A DNA stretch of 14,821 nt, from positions 1 to 14,821 of the forward strand of contig JAIRMT010000030.1 in assembly GCA_031258505.1 (NCBI GenBank). Direction: 5' to 3'. The notes beneath the pieces are model-generated. The model did no database searches, had not been told where the DNA came from, and worked only from the letters and a program-made list of their open reading frames with translations. Position 1 is the stretch's first letter, and the number at the start of each line of letters is the position of its first letter. Shown here piece by piece: positions 14,078 to 14,821 of this stretch. Both the position numbers and the translations under genes were made by a program. The DNA comes from Treponema sp. Its GTDB lineage: Bacteria > Spirochaetota > Spirochaetia > Treponematales > Breznakiellaceae.

Positions 14078-14551
14078 TCAAAACCGAGACTTGAGCGCCT
14101 CAGCGACCGAAGGCGGAACCATGCCGGAGATGTCTCCGTGAAAAGACGCCAATTCTTTGATCGACGATGACCTCAACACGAAGTATTCAGGATCGGTGGT
14201 CATAAACAGGGTCTCGATATTCCGGTTCAGCGCCTTGTTCATCATGGAAAGCTCAAATTCATAAGAGAAGTCGTCACTACCCCGCACTCCGCGCAAGAGG
14301 ATGTGGGCATTATGTTGTTGCATAAACTCCACGATAAGTCTGTCGCAGACAAGCACCGACACGTTTGCGTATTCTTGCGTCAGGTCTGCTATCAGCTTAA
14401 CCCGCTCTTCGGCGGAGAAGAAGTAGCGTTTCTGGCGATTCTCCGCCACAACTACGATAAGCTCGTCAAAGATGGCGCTTGCCCGCTCAATGATGTTGAA
14501 ATGCCCAAGTGTGGGCGGGTCAAAAGACCCTGGAAACACAGCCCTTAACAT
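14078..14551 (-). CDS. coaD: Phosphopantetheine adenylyltransferase
   Basis: A nucleotidyltransferase that joins AMP from ATP to 4'-phosphopantetheine, making dephospho-CoA in the fourth step of CoA synthesis. It is 157 residues, the standard size. The N-terminal motif AVFPGSFDPPTLGH holds the T/HxGH nucleotide-binding signature. LLRGVRGSDDFSYEFE supplies the phosphopantetheine-binding arginines, and the adenylyl signature appears as FVLRSSSIKELASFHGDI. ATG 14551 (MLRAVFPGSF) is preferred over TTG 14560 because family members begin two or three residues before the PG motif. No Shine-Dalgarno is visible for either start. It lies upstream of the rpmF promoter on the same strand. Confidence 0.95.
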   Translation of the reverse strand: MLRAVFPGSFDPPTLGHFNIIERASAIFDELIVVVAENRQKRYFFSAEERVKLIADLTQEYANVSVLVCDRLIVEFMQQHNAHILLRGVRGSDDFSYEFELSMMNKALNRNIETLFMTTDPEYFVLRSSSIKELASFHGDISGMVPPSVAEALKSRF

Positions 14552-14559
14552 ATAGGGCA

Positions 14560-14588
14560 AGCATAGAGAACTTTTAAAGCATAGTCAA
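14560..14588 (-). promoter_or_regulatory. Candidate promoter for coaD
   Basis: On the minus strand TTGACT (complement of 14583-14588) is followed after 17 bases by TATGCT (complement of 14560-14565), each one or two bases from consensus. Transcription would begin about 14553, practically at the coaD ATG. This fits the missing ribosome site if the message is leaderless. Start mapping is needed to accept it. Confidence 0.45.
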
Positions 14589-14621
14589 GCCGCGCCCCAG
14601 GATAAACAGCAATTCAAAGTA

Positions 14622-14768
14622 TCACCTGTCAGGCTCATCTCCCCAGACAAAAAGGATAAAAGCCTCCCCGTTTTCATGGAGAAACCGGCAAAAGACGTAC
14701 TTCAGCGCCGTATAGAAATTGTCCCGCCGCCCCGCGCGTATACGGGCTTTACGGTAGTTAAGAGACGC
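14622..14768 (-). pseudogene. Transposase C-terminal fragment, copy 2
   Basis: Read on the minus strand, the open frame gives ASLNYRKARIRAGRRDNF, then YTALKYVFCRFLHENGEAF and ILFVWGDEPDR with a stop at 14622-14624. This extends further upstream than copy 1 and has the arginine- and aromatic-rich look of a DDE transposase C-terminus. An in-frame TGA just before 14768, inside the first repeat unit, shows that the gene is broken here too. Confidence 0.7.
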
Positions 14769-14821
14769 TCAAGCCTTCCCTTAGAGACACTCTAAGCCAT
14801 AGCTTAGAGACACTCTAAGCC
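14753..14821. repeat. Three tandem 23-bp units with an internal palindrome
   Basis: Units are 14753-14775, 14776-14798 and 14799-14821, exactly 23 bp each. The last two share CTTAGAGACACTCTAAGCC, and the first is a degenerate copy. Each good unit holds the palindrome CTTAGAG-ACA-CTCTAAG. The array almost certainly continues past the window. The unit sequence is unrelated to that of the array at 8579-9039, yet the period is the same. Confidence 0.85.

Larger units (their letters stand above)
14607..14821 (-). mobile_element. End of a second insertion sequence copy, running off the window
   Basis: The right end CAGCAATTCAAAGTATC (14607-14623) is identical to the ends of copy 1. It is followed inward by the same transposase C-terminal sequence in reverse orientation, then by a tandem array with a 23-bp period that reaches the last base. 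The element is therefore inverted relative to copy 1, and the two right ends face each other across 9130-14606. The far end and any transposase N-terminus lie outside the window. Confidence 0.82.

Noticed and set aside
14753..14821. CRISPR array with palindromic repeats
   Set aside because: The 23-bp units follow each other with no spacer of typical length.
1..14821. GCGGCCGC sites as a sign of the endonuclease target
   Set aside because: I saw none when reading the sequence, but an 8-base G+C site is expected rarely in this length, so absence says nothing about specificity.

Overview
The window reads as spirochaete chromosome, most likely a Treponema of the moderate-G+C kind found in insect guts. 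This is inferred from the mix of an opp-type peptide importer with a permease-ATPase fusion, a long uncharacterised protein upstream of argS that resembles treponemal proteins, and an rpmF-acpP-rnc cluster next to coaD. No marker in the window fixes the species.

Layout. (1) 1-196: leader with a strong hairpin. (2) 197-8298: a peptide ABC importer. It has a secreted binding protein, an OppB-type permease, an OppC-OppD fusion and an OppF-type ATPase. Between the fusion and OppF sits a foreign-looking, A+T-rich type II restriction-modification pair (5379-7297): a beta-class DNA methyltransferase overlapping a NotI-like endonuclease that carries a four-cysteine metal site. A strong rho-independent terminator lies between the fusion gene and the methyltransferase. 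(3) 8312-9129: a decayed insertion sequence with 17-bp terminal inverted repeats. It keeps the two ends of its transposase gene, but the catalytic middle is replaced by about 20 tandem units of about 23 bp. (4) 9199-12705: an uncharacterised 582-residue-class protein followed closely by argS. (5) 12754-14551, minus strand: coaD, then rpmF-acpP-rnc from a near-consensus promoter. (6) 14607-14821: the end of a second copy of the same insertion sequence in opposite orientation. It again has a tandem array with a 23-bp period, but of different unit sequence, and it runs off the window.

How the genes fit together. The importer delivers peptides across the inner membrane using two different ATPase domains, both ending in the same spaced four-cysteine tail. 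CoaD makes dephospho-CoA, the step before the CoA that supplies the phosphopantetheine arm of AcpP. RpmF, ArgS and RNase III serve translation and RNA processing.

The most unusual points are the restriction-modification cassette splitting the importer genes, and the two transposon remnants whose transposase cores are both replaced by arrays of about 23-bp period. These remnants also face each other in inverted orientation around a 5.5-kb block of housekeeping genes.
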